Assembly: GCA_001574975.1 (NCBI GenBank)
Contig: KQ965744.1
Coordinates: 511,163-567,688, forward strand
From: Gonapodya prolifera JEL478
Taxonomy: Eukaryota > Monoblepharomycota > Monoblepharidomycetes > Monoblepharidales > Gonapodyaceae
Direction of reading: 5' to 3'
Length of the DNA: 56,526 nucleotides
The translations under genes were made by a program, and so were the position numbers. Positions 31,907-43,937 of this stretch are shown in pieces. Under the pieces are notes generated by a model. The model did not search any database, was not told the DNA's origin, and was given only the letters and a program-made list of their open reading frames with translations. The first letter of the stretch is position 1, and each line of letters begins with the position of its first letter.

Positions 31907-32858
31907 CTACACTTCAGTTGCATCAAAAATTCGGGAAATGTATCGAAATATGGTGCGGCAAATGCTTTTCAACCATCTTTCTCCACGATCCTGTCTCGCT
32001 CCGTGACACACGAGTCCACTGACCCTCTCCTGGTACTCTTTTCCACTCGCACGAACTCCGAGTCGTCCTTGTCGCTGGCTTGATTCGCGCTTGCAAATTT
32101 CGTTCAAATCTTGATTTTCAGATCTACGAATGACAGGATGGTGCACAGCTTTGAAGTGATACATATAGCGAACGAATTGTTGTGAAGCGGCACAATCGAG
32201 AACAGAAAGAAAAATTTGTATCAATGGGGAGGTGGGACTCGCAATCGCGATGTCCATACCCACCTTGAACATCGTCTGACCCACCAATTGTCCAACATTT
32301 GTCAAGATTAAATTCACTCCTTCAGTCCAGCCAATGCTTTCATCGTTCCTCACTCTCGCCACAGGTTGGGCGTACCATTCCGCCTCCCATTCACACTTCC
32401 ACATCCGTCCTTGACCGTCGATACGGAACCATTGTCGAATACAAGGTTTTTGTGTGGCAACTTCTTTCTCAGCGGGCTCTACTTCTTCTCGGCTCCTGCA
32501 GGTGGTCTTGCGTTCCTTGCAATAGCTTGCGGTAGCGGTGCTTATAGTGATCCTGCTCGAGGCTTGCGTCCGAAGAAACTTTCTGTTTTTGGAGCTGGGG
32601 GTGGCGGACACACGTCGCCGTCCACTTCGGTCCCCTCCATTTGGAGGGAGACTTGGCCCTTTGCAGACCCATTACACTGTTCCTTCTCTGTAGTGCAGGA
32701 GCGCCGGGACCGTCGTCCTTCCTCCCGATTGCTGATTTTTTCTTCAATGCTCCCCACGACGGGACTTCCTTGGTCTCCGCCAGATCGAGGGGCACGTCGT
32801 AGTGGTGTTCATCTCTGTCTTCATCCCTTTCCCTCGGCTTTGAAATTGCGGTTCTCAT
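31907..32858 (-). CDS. Hypothetical basic protein, frame uncertain
   Basis: Two overlapping minus-strand frames carry coding signal: one starting at ATG 32858 (MRTAISKPRERDEDRDEHHY, then WGALKKKSAIGRKDDG) and one covering 32611-31907 (RQWFRIDGQGRMWKCEWEAE, DESIGWTEGVNLILTNVGQL). An intron or frameshift near 32560 may join them. Lys/Arg/Asp-rich N-terminus suggests a soluble, possibly nuclear protein. No domain recognised. Confidence 0.4.
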
Positions 32859-33036
32859 ATTCGCAGGAATCGTTGGATCTCCACATCTTTTGATAGAGAC
32901 TCACCATGGAAACAAGCAAATGCAATTTCTGTCTGTGCAACTGCCGTTTCCCGCAAGTTTCAGTCTGACATCTTTCTCGGGGAAACTACTTGGCTCACGG
33001 ACCCCACGAGCTGCGAATGCGTAACAAGAATTGCTG

Positions 33037-33555
33037 TCACATCTGCCGCTGAGAAATGTCAGCACGGTCGCAATGAAATGGCACAACTTGATTCGCAATC
33101 ATTATGCATCCTTGTCGCTTTCCGCTTCCCGCCTCTTCATCTGCACTTCCTGTAACATCCCCTGAAACTAATCGGCACCGAGGCATAAGCTCGGCATAAG
33201 GCGCTGTCAGGATTTCGAAGAATGCAGAAGCATTTAGGTCCACTTCCACTTGGCTAGGCCCTTTGGACCAGATCCGGCGATTCACTCCGTAAGGAGTCAC
33301 ACCAACGATTGAAAAAATTCCACGGTACGACGAAGCGAATATATTCTGGGAGGTGGGAAGCTTCCGTGATCGGGCGAGCTTCACGGAAGGCAACAAACGC
33401 TGCAGCTCGTGGCAGGAACTGCTTTCCTCGCGTAAGAACGCGCTCAGAGTGTGCGTCCGATCAAAAAATTTATGGGAATGAAGCGGTGGTCTGAATTCGC
33501 TGAATGCAGTGTTATTTGGCTCAATCCCCAGGGGCACACTAATATTTAAAATCAT
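33037..33555 (-). CDS. Hypothetical protein, 172 aa
   Basis: Open minus-strand frame from ATG 33555. The central part (SQNIFASSYRGIFSIVGVTP, RRIWSKGPSQVEVDLNASAF, ILTAPYAELMPRCRLVSGDV) reads like a globular protein. No known domain or targeting signal. It may be upstream exons of the gene at 31907-32858, which lies on the same strand. Confidence 0.4.
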   Translation of the reverse strand: MILNISVPLGIEPNNTAFSEFRPPLHSHKFFDRTHTLSAFLREESSSCHELQRLLPSVKLARSRKLPTSQNIFASSYRGIFSIVGVTPYGVNRRIWSKGPSQVEVDLNASAFFEILTAPYAELMPRCRLVSGDVTGSADEEAGSGKRQGCIMIANQVVPFHCDRADISQRQM

Positions 33556-33559
33556 AATT

Positions 33560-35160
33560 TCTTAGTAGAAAAAACATTATAGGCCTACAATTTTTCTCTG
33601 TACTTTGTGCAGAAATCAATATAACCTCACTCCTAACACCATGTGACACAAGATTTGGCGATTGAGATGTTTTATGCCACAGACCACAGCCCATTGGCCG
33701 CAGGACTTTGGTGTGCATAAAGAGGCGCTGCAGACTCGCCCAGACACCATTGACCCGGAACAGTGAACGCTGCAAGGCGTAGCCGCAGTCTGGCGCCTAG
33801 CGCTGAACAAAGTCTGGTTCGAACGTCGGCGTAGCCATCCGTTGGACGACGACGGGTACCCGCTCTCTCGGCACTGTCGGGCAACTAGTCTGCGTCGACG
33901 CCGTTTTGGGATGTCATGTCCCCGGGAGAGTGCGGGTGATATTTATGGAAATGATGGCAGCGATGCCTTCAGTGGGCTGGCCTGCCAGCTTCCCTCTTTC
34001 TTGCCGAATTGAGAGCCAATGAAACGTTCCTTCCCCTGCCGCATCAACGACAAGACTGCGGATATCAAGGCGATAACAGATACATACACTCGCTTGCGTC
34101 GACTGCCCTGTCTCTGCGTCGCTTCCATTCCTTCCTCGTGGGGTGGGTTTGTCGGAGTTAGGTTTCAAGCAATGGGACGTTGCGCATGAATAAAAATGGT
34201 GAAGCGAAGGTTGTTGCCAGTTGCCAGTTGCCTCGCGACACGAGAGGAAGAGGAAGAGGAAGAGGAAGAGCAAGGGAGGAATCCTGTGTGGGTATATTGG
34301 CTACTGAAAGCACACGAAGGAAGCACCATCCGAAGGAAAGGCTTTATCGTCTGGAACCTCTGTGGAACTGTCCGGCCTGCGGAGGCATCAGTATTTAGAC
34401 AGTACTGTCCCGCCGTCAACAAAGGGCGAAGCGTCTTCCCGTGATGGACGCCAGGGCACCCGAGCGCATGCCATAAATCAAACAGTGTAGCTGTACTCAC
34501 CATATGCTCCTTCTGTTTTGGAGGAAAGCGGAGGAGCAGATGGTTGTGAGCTCGTTCTGATGGAATGGAGGTCTCGTGACCAGCTGAGTGGTGAATGTCG
34601 AATTACTGGTTGAATGTAGCCTTTACTCGAAGAACTCAATAAACTCTTCTCTCTCTCTCAAATTCCCCCACCCGATATTGAAGGCTTTTTATCAGGAATT
34701 GTGCAGTAATTTTCAAATTAATTTTTCTGTCTTTGTTGTGAATGGGTTCTTGCTTGAACCTGTTCTGTCGCAGTACATTGACCTCTCCCTCTTTGCCAAA
34801 TGATTGAAACACAGAAGAATCAAATTTTATACATCAGAAGGGTATTGCGAGATACATCATCGTGAAAAGAGTTCCGGGCCATCTTCTCCCACATCTACAT
34901 CAATCACCTTTCACCACCACCTTACATACGCCCACCCCACGTCACTTTCCCAGGTCTCCCGCCCCCAACCAAATTTTCCAACGTCTACCAAATCCCAAAA
35001 TACCGAGGTCCAAGTGATCTAATATTCGGAATCGACTCGAACTTTTATTGCAACCCATCGACACGAGCACGTCATCAATCCACCGATCGCCTCATTTCCA
35101 GAAAACAAGCAAAGTTCGTCTCACCTCGTGTCTCTGTGCGTCAATCATCTCCAGCAATGC
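33560..35160. other. Intergenic region, no gene recognised
   Basis: About 1.6 kb without a convincing coding frame. It contains a short GAGGAA microsatellite (34240-34268) and AT-richer sequence around 34580-35000. Overlapping frames at 34165-34503 on both strands are explained by the microsatellite. Confidence 0.4.
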
Positions 35161-35220
35161 CTTCTTCACCTTCCGCGACATCCGAAAGTGAATCTTCCCC
35201 TCCTGAAGAAGACGTCGATG

Positions 35221-35547
35221 CTAGGTGTCAGCCGCGTGACGGGTCCAAAACCTCGGCTTGTGCGATTGTAGGAACTGCCTGCAAAACGTCCTGATCTCCT
35301 TCGGTGTGGGGTCGGGAAGTCTTCTGGTGTTCGGCATGGCTTCATAAAGCTTCCAAGCCACATAATTCCCGACCAGAGCCAAGATAGCACCGATTGCGAT
35401 GGGAACGAGTGTCTCCAGGAGAGGGTGCATAAGGTCACACGAAAAGCGACACCACAACGAGACGCTCCAACCAGCGCGACGTTGTCCTTTTCTTCTGACA
35501 TTTCTTTGCGACCGAATCTTGGCTCGTCCTTTGATTAGTTTTCTCAT
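35221..35547 (-). CDS. Small single-pass membrane protein, 108 aa
   Basis: ATG at 35547 gives a basic start (MRKLIKGRAKIRSQRNVRRK), then TM segment LVPIAIGAILALVGNYVAW and a soluble C-terminus (LPDPTPKEIRTFCRQFLQSH). A second in-frame ATG (MHPLLETLV) just before the TM would give about 70 aa. Not recognised. Divergent from the membrane protein gene that starts at 35764. Confidence 0.45.
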   Translation of the reverse strand: MRKLIKGRAKIRSQRNVRRKGQRRAGWSVSLWCRFSCDLMHPLLETLVPIAIGAILALVGNYVAWKLYEAMPNTRRLPDPTPKEIRTFCRQFLQSHKPRFWTRHAADT

Positions 35548-35763
35548 GTGAGTACATCATCGAAGTTCCCCAATCACCATAGATACTCACACAACCAAGA
35601 ATGCAACCCAACTTTTTAGATCACTATCTGCTCACGATCATTCTTCCCTCATCTGTCCCTTTTCGCAAACGCTTATGAGGAAACTCAAGGTTTCTGCGCC
35701 GCGCAATTTAACTCATCATTTTAATCTGCACCCACAACATCACACCATCATTCATCTTCAGCG

Positions 35764-37581
35764 ATGCCAGCAGTCAAGTCCGATGCTCGCAAGCGGACAG
35801 CCCCCAGCGGTTCCAAGTCCACTCCGGTCCCTGAGAATCAAGCGCGGAGCAACGGGAAGCGCGAGCGGAAAGACGCAGAGAGTGTGAACCGCTGCTACTT
35901 AGCAAGTGAGTCACGATGCGCACGACCGATTCGAATTTGCGTTGATTCATGCGATACGACCTGCATCAAATCAGCGGCCGCGCTCGTCGCGATTTCCATT
36001 GGCGTGTACTTGATGCCGATGATGATGGGGGCGTCGGGGAGCAAGCAGCCTCGCCAAAAGCGCGCCGTTATTCCGCTGGACAAGAGGTCTACCGATGGAC
36101 CGACTCCAGCCCTTGAAACGCGTCAGCTGTTCACGACCGCGTGGAAAGCGCAGGTGCGTTCGGCTTTGCGATGATAGTTTACAATGGGCACCGCGACTCA
36201 CAACGTTTACTTTCACGTTTCTTACTGTAGGATTTCCCCGTTATTACTGTCATTGAGCCCCGCAAGGCCGATCTGTTCTCCAACAGCACTGGAATGACCG
36301 TCAGGTTTACACTCTCCGACAAGACGTACGCTTACTGGTCCAACAACCTAAACTGTAGGTACCCTCAGATTTCGCTGCGATACTCAGACCACTCACGCTC
36401 GCGATTTGACTTTAGGCGACGTTACCATGTACCGCAACCTCTGGGTGATCGCCGGCGGGGCACCCACACAAGGCTGGGACGACGTCTACAAGCTCGCTTC
36501 AGGCCTCACTGTGGATCTCAGTCAGCCTGGCGCCGAGTTCTCGTATTGGTTCCCTGGGCCCGATGTGTCCCCCATCGACCCTCGTAGCCTTTACACCGTG
36601 CGCGTCAGCTGCACTTCTCCGACACTCCCGTACCCAGGGTGAGAGGAAGTTGCTACCAGCGTGGTTATAGATCTGTTACTAATGGGGATCATTTTGAAGA
36701 ACGCCTACGTTGTCGGGTATCAGTGGTCCGATTACCTTCCGACTGAACGCGACGACACCCCTCAAGACTGGAAAGACAATTTCAGACACCGGTGTTTGGA
36801 CACCACAAGGTGGGCATGGCTGATATCCTTTTCGACGGGAACACCAGGTAACACCTCGACCGTGAAAACAGAACTTCCTGCCTTCCGCATCAACCAACCC
36901 ATGGGCGGCAGCTACGTCGTTGTAGACTCCAACACCCAACTCGCCTTCCAAGGCCTTCCGAACCTGAGCCCCAACATTACCCGGAACGACGTTGCCTACT
37001 GCACGCTGACGTCGTACCGGGACCTCTCCGACGCGTCGCCCAACTCCACCGCGGCGCCGTCGTGGACTCTCATGACGAGACTGCAAGTCAACTTTGCCGT
37101 GCAGTGGCAGACGTCGCTGTCCGTCCCGCTGTTCGCCACGGTGCCCGTCAGGTTCGACAGCACCCAGTACGACCGCTTCTCGACCTACATTGTTAAAGTC
37201 GCGTGCACCAACACCACGACCCCAGTAAGCACCACGGGAATGTACGTGGGATTGTCGGACCCGTTCAAGCTCTACGACGCGGTCCAATACGGCGCCTGGA
37301 GTTGGGCCGATGTTCTCAACCCTCCAAAGACCACCAAGCCCGCACCTGCACCTGCGCCAACAGCCAACGCGGCGCCAAGCAGCGGACCTGCTTCTGCTCC
37401 TGCTCCTCCGCCGGCCACGGCGCCTGCCCCGAACTCAGCGGGGGGAACTGCCGGATCTCCTCCTGGTGCCACGACAGTCGATGGAACGTCGGCCGTCAAG
37501 TCTGTGGCTCGGAAAGGATCCAACGCCAACTGGATCGTCATTGCTGTGGGAATGATGGTGCTTTTCGTTATCATGCAATAA
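35764..37581 (+). CDS. Membrane or cell-surface glycoprotein with Pro/Ala stalk
   Basis: ATG at 35764. Basic cytosolic N-terminus, an internal hydrophobic segment (LVAISIGVYLMPMMMG) acting as signal-anchor, then an ectodomain of about 380 residues with several N-glycosylation sequons (NST, NIT, NTS, NTT) and Trp/Tyr-rich strands (NLWVIAGGAPTQGWDDVYKL, YVVGYQWSDYLP, TRLQVNFAVQWQTSLSVPLF). A Pro/Ala/Ser stalk follows and the protein ends in a hydrophobic tail (NWIVIAVGMMVLFVIMQ). The tail fits a second TM or a GPI-attachment signal. The first introns (donor after NRCYLA; donor after AWKAQ) are clear; the junction near 36640-36700 is not resolved. Function unknown. Confidence 0.6.
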
Positions 37582-37668
37582 ACTTTCTATGTACACAAAC
37601 GAGAGAATCTCGATAACCGAGTATATAAAACCTTTACTTGTTCCAACTCCCATCAGTGCCTGCTATCG

Positions 37669-38283
37669 CTATCGCCCCTTGTGGACGAGATACCCCTGTG
37701 CTATCAAATGTTCGACGTCCGTTCGGAGCACATAGTCCTGCTGGCCCTTCTTCAACTCGATCACCGCACCGCTCTCGGTGACAATCTCGCCCAAGTCCAC
37801 CAGCGCCCGCACGTGAATAAACAAATCGCGCGGCGGGACCAGCGTCGCCGAGACCAAGTTGGCCTGTGCGCCACCCGACGCCTCGGAATAGTCCCTCAAC
37901 AAGTCGCAGTACGACTCGTAAAACTCAAGCTCCTGCTGCGACATGTTGCGCTTGGCGTCTGCCGGCAGCGCGCGCAGGCCCTGGGCCTCCCACGCGAGCT
38001 GCTTCACGAGTTCGAGCCGGAACTTGTGATACGCCAGCAGGCACTGCTTGTTCCGCCTCAGGGCACGCTGCATCATCATCATGGCCGTCACGACGCCCCT
38101 ATAGTCTGGGTCCTCGGCGCGCTCGAAAATGTCCGGGTGCTGAGTCTGCATCGTCATCAGCTCCGAGTTGATGTGGGCCACCTCGTTGATCACCACGCGC
38201 ACCACATCTGTGTTGTAGGGGATCAGGATGTGGCTCCGCTTGCACTCACGGATGAGTTTGGATGCTTCGTCGCCGTAGACCAT
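37669..38283 (-). CDS. PSF1: GINS complex subunit Psf1
   Basis: Psf1 is part of the four-subunit GINS complex that, with Cdc45 and Mcm2-7, forms the replicative helicase. The intronless frame is 204 aa, the normal length for this family (about 200). N-terminal A domain: MVYGDEASKLIRECKRS, then NKQCLLAYHKFRLELVKQLA, a typical helix. C-terminal B domain: PPRDLFIHVRALVDLGEI and YVLRTDVEHLIAQGYL, the strongly conserved end. It is convergent with the glycoprotein gene at its 3' side and followed upstream by about 280 bp before the FKBP stop codon. Assignment is firm. Confidence 0.93.
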   Translation of the reverse strand: MVYGDEASKLIRECKRSHILIPYNTDVVRVVINEVAHINSELMTMQTQHPDIFERAEDPDYRGVVTAMMMMQRALRRNKQCLLAYHKFRLELVKQLAWEAQGLRALPADAKRNMSQQELEFYESYCDLLRDYSEASGGAQANLVSATLVPPRDLFIHVRALVDLGEIVTESGAVIELKKGQQDYVLRTDVEHLIAQGYLVHKGR

Positions 38284-38562
38284 CGGCAGGTGGGAGGGGC
38301 GAGGGTGCCTGGTGTCGGCGTTTCACGGGGAGGGAGACGGAAGGAGAGCGATTTCTGGCAGCGCGGGGATCGATCGAGCGACAGCGAGGACCCGTTTGTC
38401 GTCTGATAGCACTCTCAGTGCGGTGCGGGGCTGCCCTCCTTCAAATCAACTTTCTTGCTGCGGTGGTGGTGCACAGGCAATGGCGAAAACCCCTATTGCC
38501 GCGGCTTCATGCAATCCTGAGAAGCTTTTTCAATAGCGTGCACGTATACACTATAAATTATC

Positions 38563-41296
38563 CTAGCGAGACTCGGAATCCGAATCACGCCGCGCAATAA
38601 ACACTCCACCAAGCACAGCCAAAATCGCCACCACAACCCCCACCAAGGCCATCGCATTCCAATGCGCCGGGGGCTGTGACGACACGAGAATTAAGCCGTG
38701 TGCACACAAAAACACATCACCGTCGATAGTTTTGCCACTCTCACCTTCTCTTGAACCGCCACCGTTTGCGCAGGTTTCTCTTCAGGGCCATTAGTCGCCG
38801 CCTTTTCCTGCAAACCGCAATTCAACTTCAACCCAATCCCTTACCCTCACCACGCACAGACTCACCTTTGTTCTCTCCCTCTCCTTGAACATATTCCTAT
38901 ACACGGTCTTCTCCTTCTCTGCGGCCTTCCGGCGTCTCTTTTGCACCTCGCTCATCAACCCCTTCAGTTCCGCCTCAAACTTGCCCTTCTCTTTCCCGTC
39001 CTTTGAATCCTCGCACATGGCACTCGTGAGGGCCTCGTAGGCATCGTCCACACGACCGGCATGCGCGAGCGATTGGGCGCGGCGGTACAGAGCTTTGACG
39101 TTGGTCGGTGCCAGAGCGAGAACCTTTCGGTGTGCTCCGTGAGAACTGACTGTTACCCACACCCACAACAGAACGTACCTTATCAGCCTCCTCAAGCACT
39201 TTACTCCACTTCCCGTCCCTCACATACCAATTCGTCAAATTCAGGCGCACCGACACCTCCACGTCCCTCTCCACCACTTCGTCCTCGGGCGTCATCTCAA
39301 TCTTATACCGCATCGCATCCCGCGCCGCTTCCCACTTGCGCCCGGCCCACCTGTACCTGCCTAGTTTCCACATCTCGTTGCCCCACATCTTCAACCGCGC
39401 CGCGAGAGCCACCCGCTCGGGGCTCGTCAAATCCCATGCGTCTTTACCCCAGTCCCAATCGAAGAGCGTCACATCGAAGTCCATATCCTCACTCTCGCCA
39501 CCGTTCCATCCCACCGATTTTGCACCCGTCGGCGTGAACCCGAACTCACTTCCCGCGGATATCACGACGCGCGATCCTTTGAGCATGGTGGGGAGCACGA
39601 CTTCCACGCTTTCGGGAAAGAGTCCGGACCCGAGCACGTACGAAAACGGGTCCATGTCGGTTCCGAGCACGAGCGGGGGAAGTGCAGGGTTGGTGCGTGA
39701 TGTGATGGAGACGGTGAGGTGTACCGAGGTGCCGTCTTTGGGCGTATGGTACCCGGTGCCGTCTGCGATTATTTTCTTGCGGATCTGGGCGCGGTGGGTT
39801 GGCGTCGCAATGAGGTGAGCTTCCACTCGAGGTCCAAACCGCGTCCACCACAAACCCCACCTTTCCCCCTTCCAGATCCACAATCTCCCTTACTTCCACA
39901 ACCTCGACTTCATACACGAATTCCTCCGCCACACCCTCCGGCACGCCCAAACACCCACGCGCCAGTTCGGGGGGAACGGTGTACCGCCCGGACTCGGACT
40001 GGCGCAGACGAAGCACCGCGGCGGCGAGGAGGGGAGGGAGGTCCGGTGTTGGTGGAGGGGAGGAGGGAGAGGAGTTTGGAGGTGGGATGGTGAAGGTGAA
40101 GAGGTCGGACCTGGGAGAACCGGAATGGGAAGAAGAGTAGTCGAAGGGGGTGGACGAGGATGTGAATGTGGCCGTGTACCGGACTATTGCCCATGAGTGC
40201 AGCGTTAGTGTACGTCCCAACGCGACCGCAGTTCCAGTGCGCGGAACGTACCTGCGCACTCCCAGCCCGGTTTAGCGAGCTTGTGCGCCCCAGGGGTGGA
40301 GGATTCGTGAGTTTTGTACAGCCGGACGGTGTTGGAGGGATCCAGGGAGGTCGAGGCGCGGTATCCTTTCATCGCCGGGAAGGCCCATTGAGCGAGCTGA
40401 GCTCAACAAACAAACCGCCACCTCACCCCCCCTGACAACACATGCTCACCGATCAACTCAATCTCGAACTCTAGTACCGCGTTGGGCGGAATGGTAGGCG
40501 GAATTCCGTCCTCGCCGTACGCGTACTCGGGTGCAATGGTCACGAGGGCGCGTTCGTGCGGTTTCATGGTGGGCAGGACAATGTCCCAACCGTGGATGAC
40601 GGTTCCTGGTGGAAAAGGCGGGAGGAGCGGTGGTGAGAACCGGCCGCGGGAACGAGCCCACGCGGAGAAACCCACCATGCCCCACAATGAAGGAGAACGG
40701 CTTCTCCCTATCCTCGTGTCGATCAAACTCCGTCCCGGACTTTGCCAGCCGCCCAACGTAGGTTACGTACGCCTCGTCGCCCTCTTGCGGGTTCGTCCAG
40801 CCTTGACCCTTCTTAAGCAGTTTCTTATTGACACCTGGAGCAATGAGTAGGTCGTCGCCTTCTTCCAAGACGGCGTCCAGAGGCGGCAAATCGTCATCCT
40901 CGTCTTTTGTGTCGGGGATGTCGGCTATGTCGTCTGGTTCCGGGTATGTGGGGCCGTCCTTGCGCGGGTCAGCCCCGTCGGCAGCGACGCGCTGCATGGT
41001 TTGCATGGCATCTTGCCGCCGGGCTTCACGGACGAGAGCCTCTTCTTGTTCGGATTGCGCGATTTCGTCGTCGAGGTTGTCAACTTGTGAGGGTGGGTGG
41101 GGGTGGAGAGAGGAGTGTGAGCGCACGGGGTGGAGTGAGGAGTGATTACGACGTACTTCGCTCCTAGAGTGGGACAAGATTGTTGTATTGTGGTGCAGTG
41201 TGCAGTTGGGCATCGACAACGTACGACGTTCGTGGTCCATTGTTTCTTCCTGGCTGCCTCCGGAACCGGCGTGTTCTTGATCGCCTCGATATCCAT
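38563..41296 (-). CDS. Tail-anchored FKBP-type prolyl isomerase with TPR (FKBP38/52-like)
   Basis: Minus-strand, multi-exon; ATG at 41296 (MDIEAIKNTPVPEAARKKQW). Order: acidic N-terminal helix (LDDEIAQSEQEEALVREARR), an FKBP domain (LLKKGQGWTNPQEGDEAYVT, FDRHEDREKPFSFIVGHG, VIHGWDIVLPTMKPHERALV, APEYAYGEDGIPPTIPPNA), a second degenerate FKBP-like domain (39.5-40.2 kb), then TPR repeats (WKLGRYRWAGRKWEAARDAM, VLALAPTNVKALYRRAQSLA). The C-terminus is one TM helix (ALVGVVVAILAVLGGVFIARR). The TM tail resembles FKBP8/FKBP38, which sits on mitochondria/ER; the tandem FKBP plus TPR resembles the Hsp90 co-chaperone FKBP52. The TPR suggests Hsp90 binding. The second FKBP domain lacks obvious active-site aromatics. 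Confidence 0.8.
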
Positions 41297-41705
41297 CTGC
41301 GCAACGCTCTCCAATCGCTTCTAGTTCGCTCACTCAACAAGAAAGAACGGAGTGGAATTGTAGCGGCCTTGCTTTGGTCGCAATGATCTGTCAATTCCGA
41401 ATTCCCCCACTCTGTCACACCGGTTTGCTGCACTACGCAGTGGTTATGTGTCGACGGAAGCTGGGCAAGAAAGTGTACTCTTTTGCCAGGAAACTGGGGA
41501 CGCCCCGATGGTGATGTGATCATTTACACGAGCGCCACTTGTACACGCTCTTGACTTTCAATAGGATTGACTCATTAACGAATCGACGTTTTCCTAATCT
41601 GATACTATCTAATAAGTAAGTCCTGAGCCCAAACATCGCCCGTTCTCAAGTCCACCACGAAAGCTCCAAATGGCAACTCAGAAGTCCACCACCCTATTTC
41701 AGCTC

Positions 41706-43508
41706 TCAGCGCCAACGGAAAGAATGCGCGATCAAAAATCCAATCACAACTCCAACTGCGACGTGAGCAACCCAGCTCAATCCGTCAACCACTGCAAATG
41801 CACGCTTCATTGACGTGGAAACTTCCGCGTCTTCGCGGGGCATTATTCCGCGCGCCTCCTGCTCATTGGGACCTGCGCCATCTTCGGCTGCTGCTGCAAT
41901 CAATGAAGGTGTCTGCTCGATTTGCCCTTTCAAGGCATCCAGATCACGATCAAGTGCCGAACAGGGACGCTGAAGGTCCTCGTTCTCAGTGGTGAGCGCC
42001 GCAACGTCACGTTGGAAGGTCTCCACGCGACTCTGCAAGTCCTGCTTCTCAATTTCGAGCACATTGATGGTTTGCCGCAGAGTGTCCTTCTCCCTGGAAA
42101 GCGCATTAAGATCACGTTGGAGGTGGATCATACGCTTGTGGTGGTCTTTCTTCTCACCAGTGACTGCCGCAATGTCATTCCCACGTTTGTCCGCCAATGA
42201 CTGAAAGCGTGCAACCGTGGTCCCTGATTCAGCTGCAGCATGATTGAAAAGAAGATGAAGACATTTGCGATCTAGGCATGTGTTTATAACAGTGTTGCCC
42301 CCATGGGCCAGGAGAAGTTTCACGATAGTGATTACATATGGCCTTCACTGTAAAGGGTAATTGTGGCGGGGGGAGCTTGTGCATTTGGGGTCAAATGTCG
42401 ATATTCCACCTTTTGTGTTGAGGTAAAATGTCTTGTCCCGGTTCAGAACAGTTTTTCCGTCTCCAGAACCAGAGTGATCAACGTGCAAAAGCCAACCGCA
42501 AGGTGGCAGCGCTGACATATAGTTGTAGTTTGTCCATGCATCCTCTGCGTATCCCTTTTCGAGCACTTTCCAGGAAATTGCTGCATTTGGGTTGGCAGAT
42601 CCGTGGAGAAGCACGTCAACAACTCATATGTGGCCCAGCAGGATTGCTAATCCGATGCACTCTCCCCTTTGAATGATTCCGAGACACCTGTCCTGCAGTC
42701 TGCCTGACTATGACCTTCTTTCGAGCATCCGGGGTTGCTCCACTTTTAAGATGCTTCTGGACCCGTGTGGTATCGCCGACTTCGACGGAGTCCAAAAGTA
42801 AAATATCCAATGTGGTCTGTGGTAGTCCATGCCCCTCATGAGACACGTGTGCGAGAAGGATGTCTAAACACATTGAATTTTGCTGATAGTTTGCTGCCTG
42901 AAGCGCTTCCCGTGTGATGCGAGCACCATGGCAGAGCAAACTTTGCACAACATCGATCGAGACCTCTAGTTTTTTTTTTTCAGGATTTACCCTGAGAAAT
43001 TATTTTCGACGAACTCCAGAGGCCTCTTCGCGCTTCGGCAATTGCAGTCGAGATCAATGAGAGCACGCTCTCGTGTCACTGAACCAAAGGTGAGTGCAAG
43101 AGCAAGAGCACAGGGAAACCAATACATGGTCTGACACTTGTAATCTCCGTCATGTATTCCCCAAACAATCTCGCAATTGGGGTCAGCGCCTTTCCTCAAA
43201 AGGGAAGTCAGGACGCCCGTGTACCCATATATAATTGCCAGGCTGATCGCAATTTCCGCATCAAGTGTCAGTTCTTCCCAGACAGTGATATCGTTCTCCT
43301 TATCCCTTCGCGAATGTGCATAGGTCACTTTCTTGCGAGAGGCCGGATCGGCACCCTCCTTCAGTAACCCATCGACTTTGGTGACGTCGTTCTCCTCCAC
43401 TGCGTCGATGAGCTGCAAGTTCCTCCTTTCCGATCGTTCCTTGTCGGTTTCTGCGGTGACCGCCGCAGGCAGTTCGAACGTGAAACGGAAGGTGTCCCGC
43501 GATGCCAT
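41706..43508 (-). CDS. Ankyrin-repeat, coiled-coil, single-TM protein
   Basis: ATG at 43508. The N-terminus has ankyrin-type units: NLQLIDAVEENDVTKVDGLL, EGADPASRKKVT, SLAIIYGYTGVLTSLLRKGA, SLLCHGARITREALQAAN, SVEVGDTTRVQKHLKSGA, MLLHGSANPN. The pair KEGADPASRKKV and KSGATPDARKKV shows an internal duplication. Then a coiled coil (HLQRDLNALSREKDTLRQTI, IEKQDLQSRVETFQRDVAAL) and a terminal TM (VAHVAVGVVIGFLIAHSF). Frame is lost at two or three places: near 42975, next to a run of about 11 A, where only a 25-nt 'intron' would fit, and near 42690 and 42340. Introns may explain the latter. Function unknown; membrane scaffold likely. Confidence 0.55.
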
Positions 43509-43937
43509 GTAAGTTCCGCAATGAATTCAATAGGAGAAACAGTACTCGGGCGTTTCGCTTGCGGAAAAGACCGTCCAGCTTGTAGGAACTGTTCACCGCA
43601 ACAATATGCTGCTTGGCCATGTATGATCTGCTCAGACCCCTCCTGTGACTCAAGTATTGACGATGGCCGACAGGCGGGTACAACTATATCAAGAAGATGT
43701 CGTGGGAATAAAATTCAGAAAAGTGCCGCGTAATTTAGTGTGCAGCATTGATTGTGTCCGCACATCCTCGACAGAGGCAGACTGGAGCGTGTGCCTAGCC
43801 GTCACGAGTCCAGACCAGGAGAGCAAACCATGTGATGGAACGCTGCGCATGCTGCATGAACTGATTGCCCGCCATCTCGAGCAGAACCACTTGATCACAA
43901 TCGTGGCCTTGCTTTGGTCCGCTTCGGAACCCACCCC

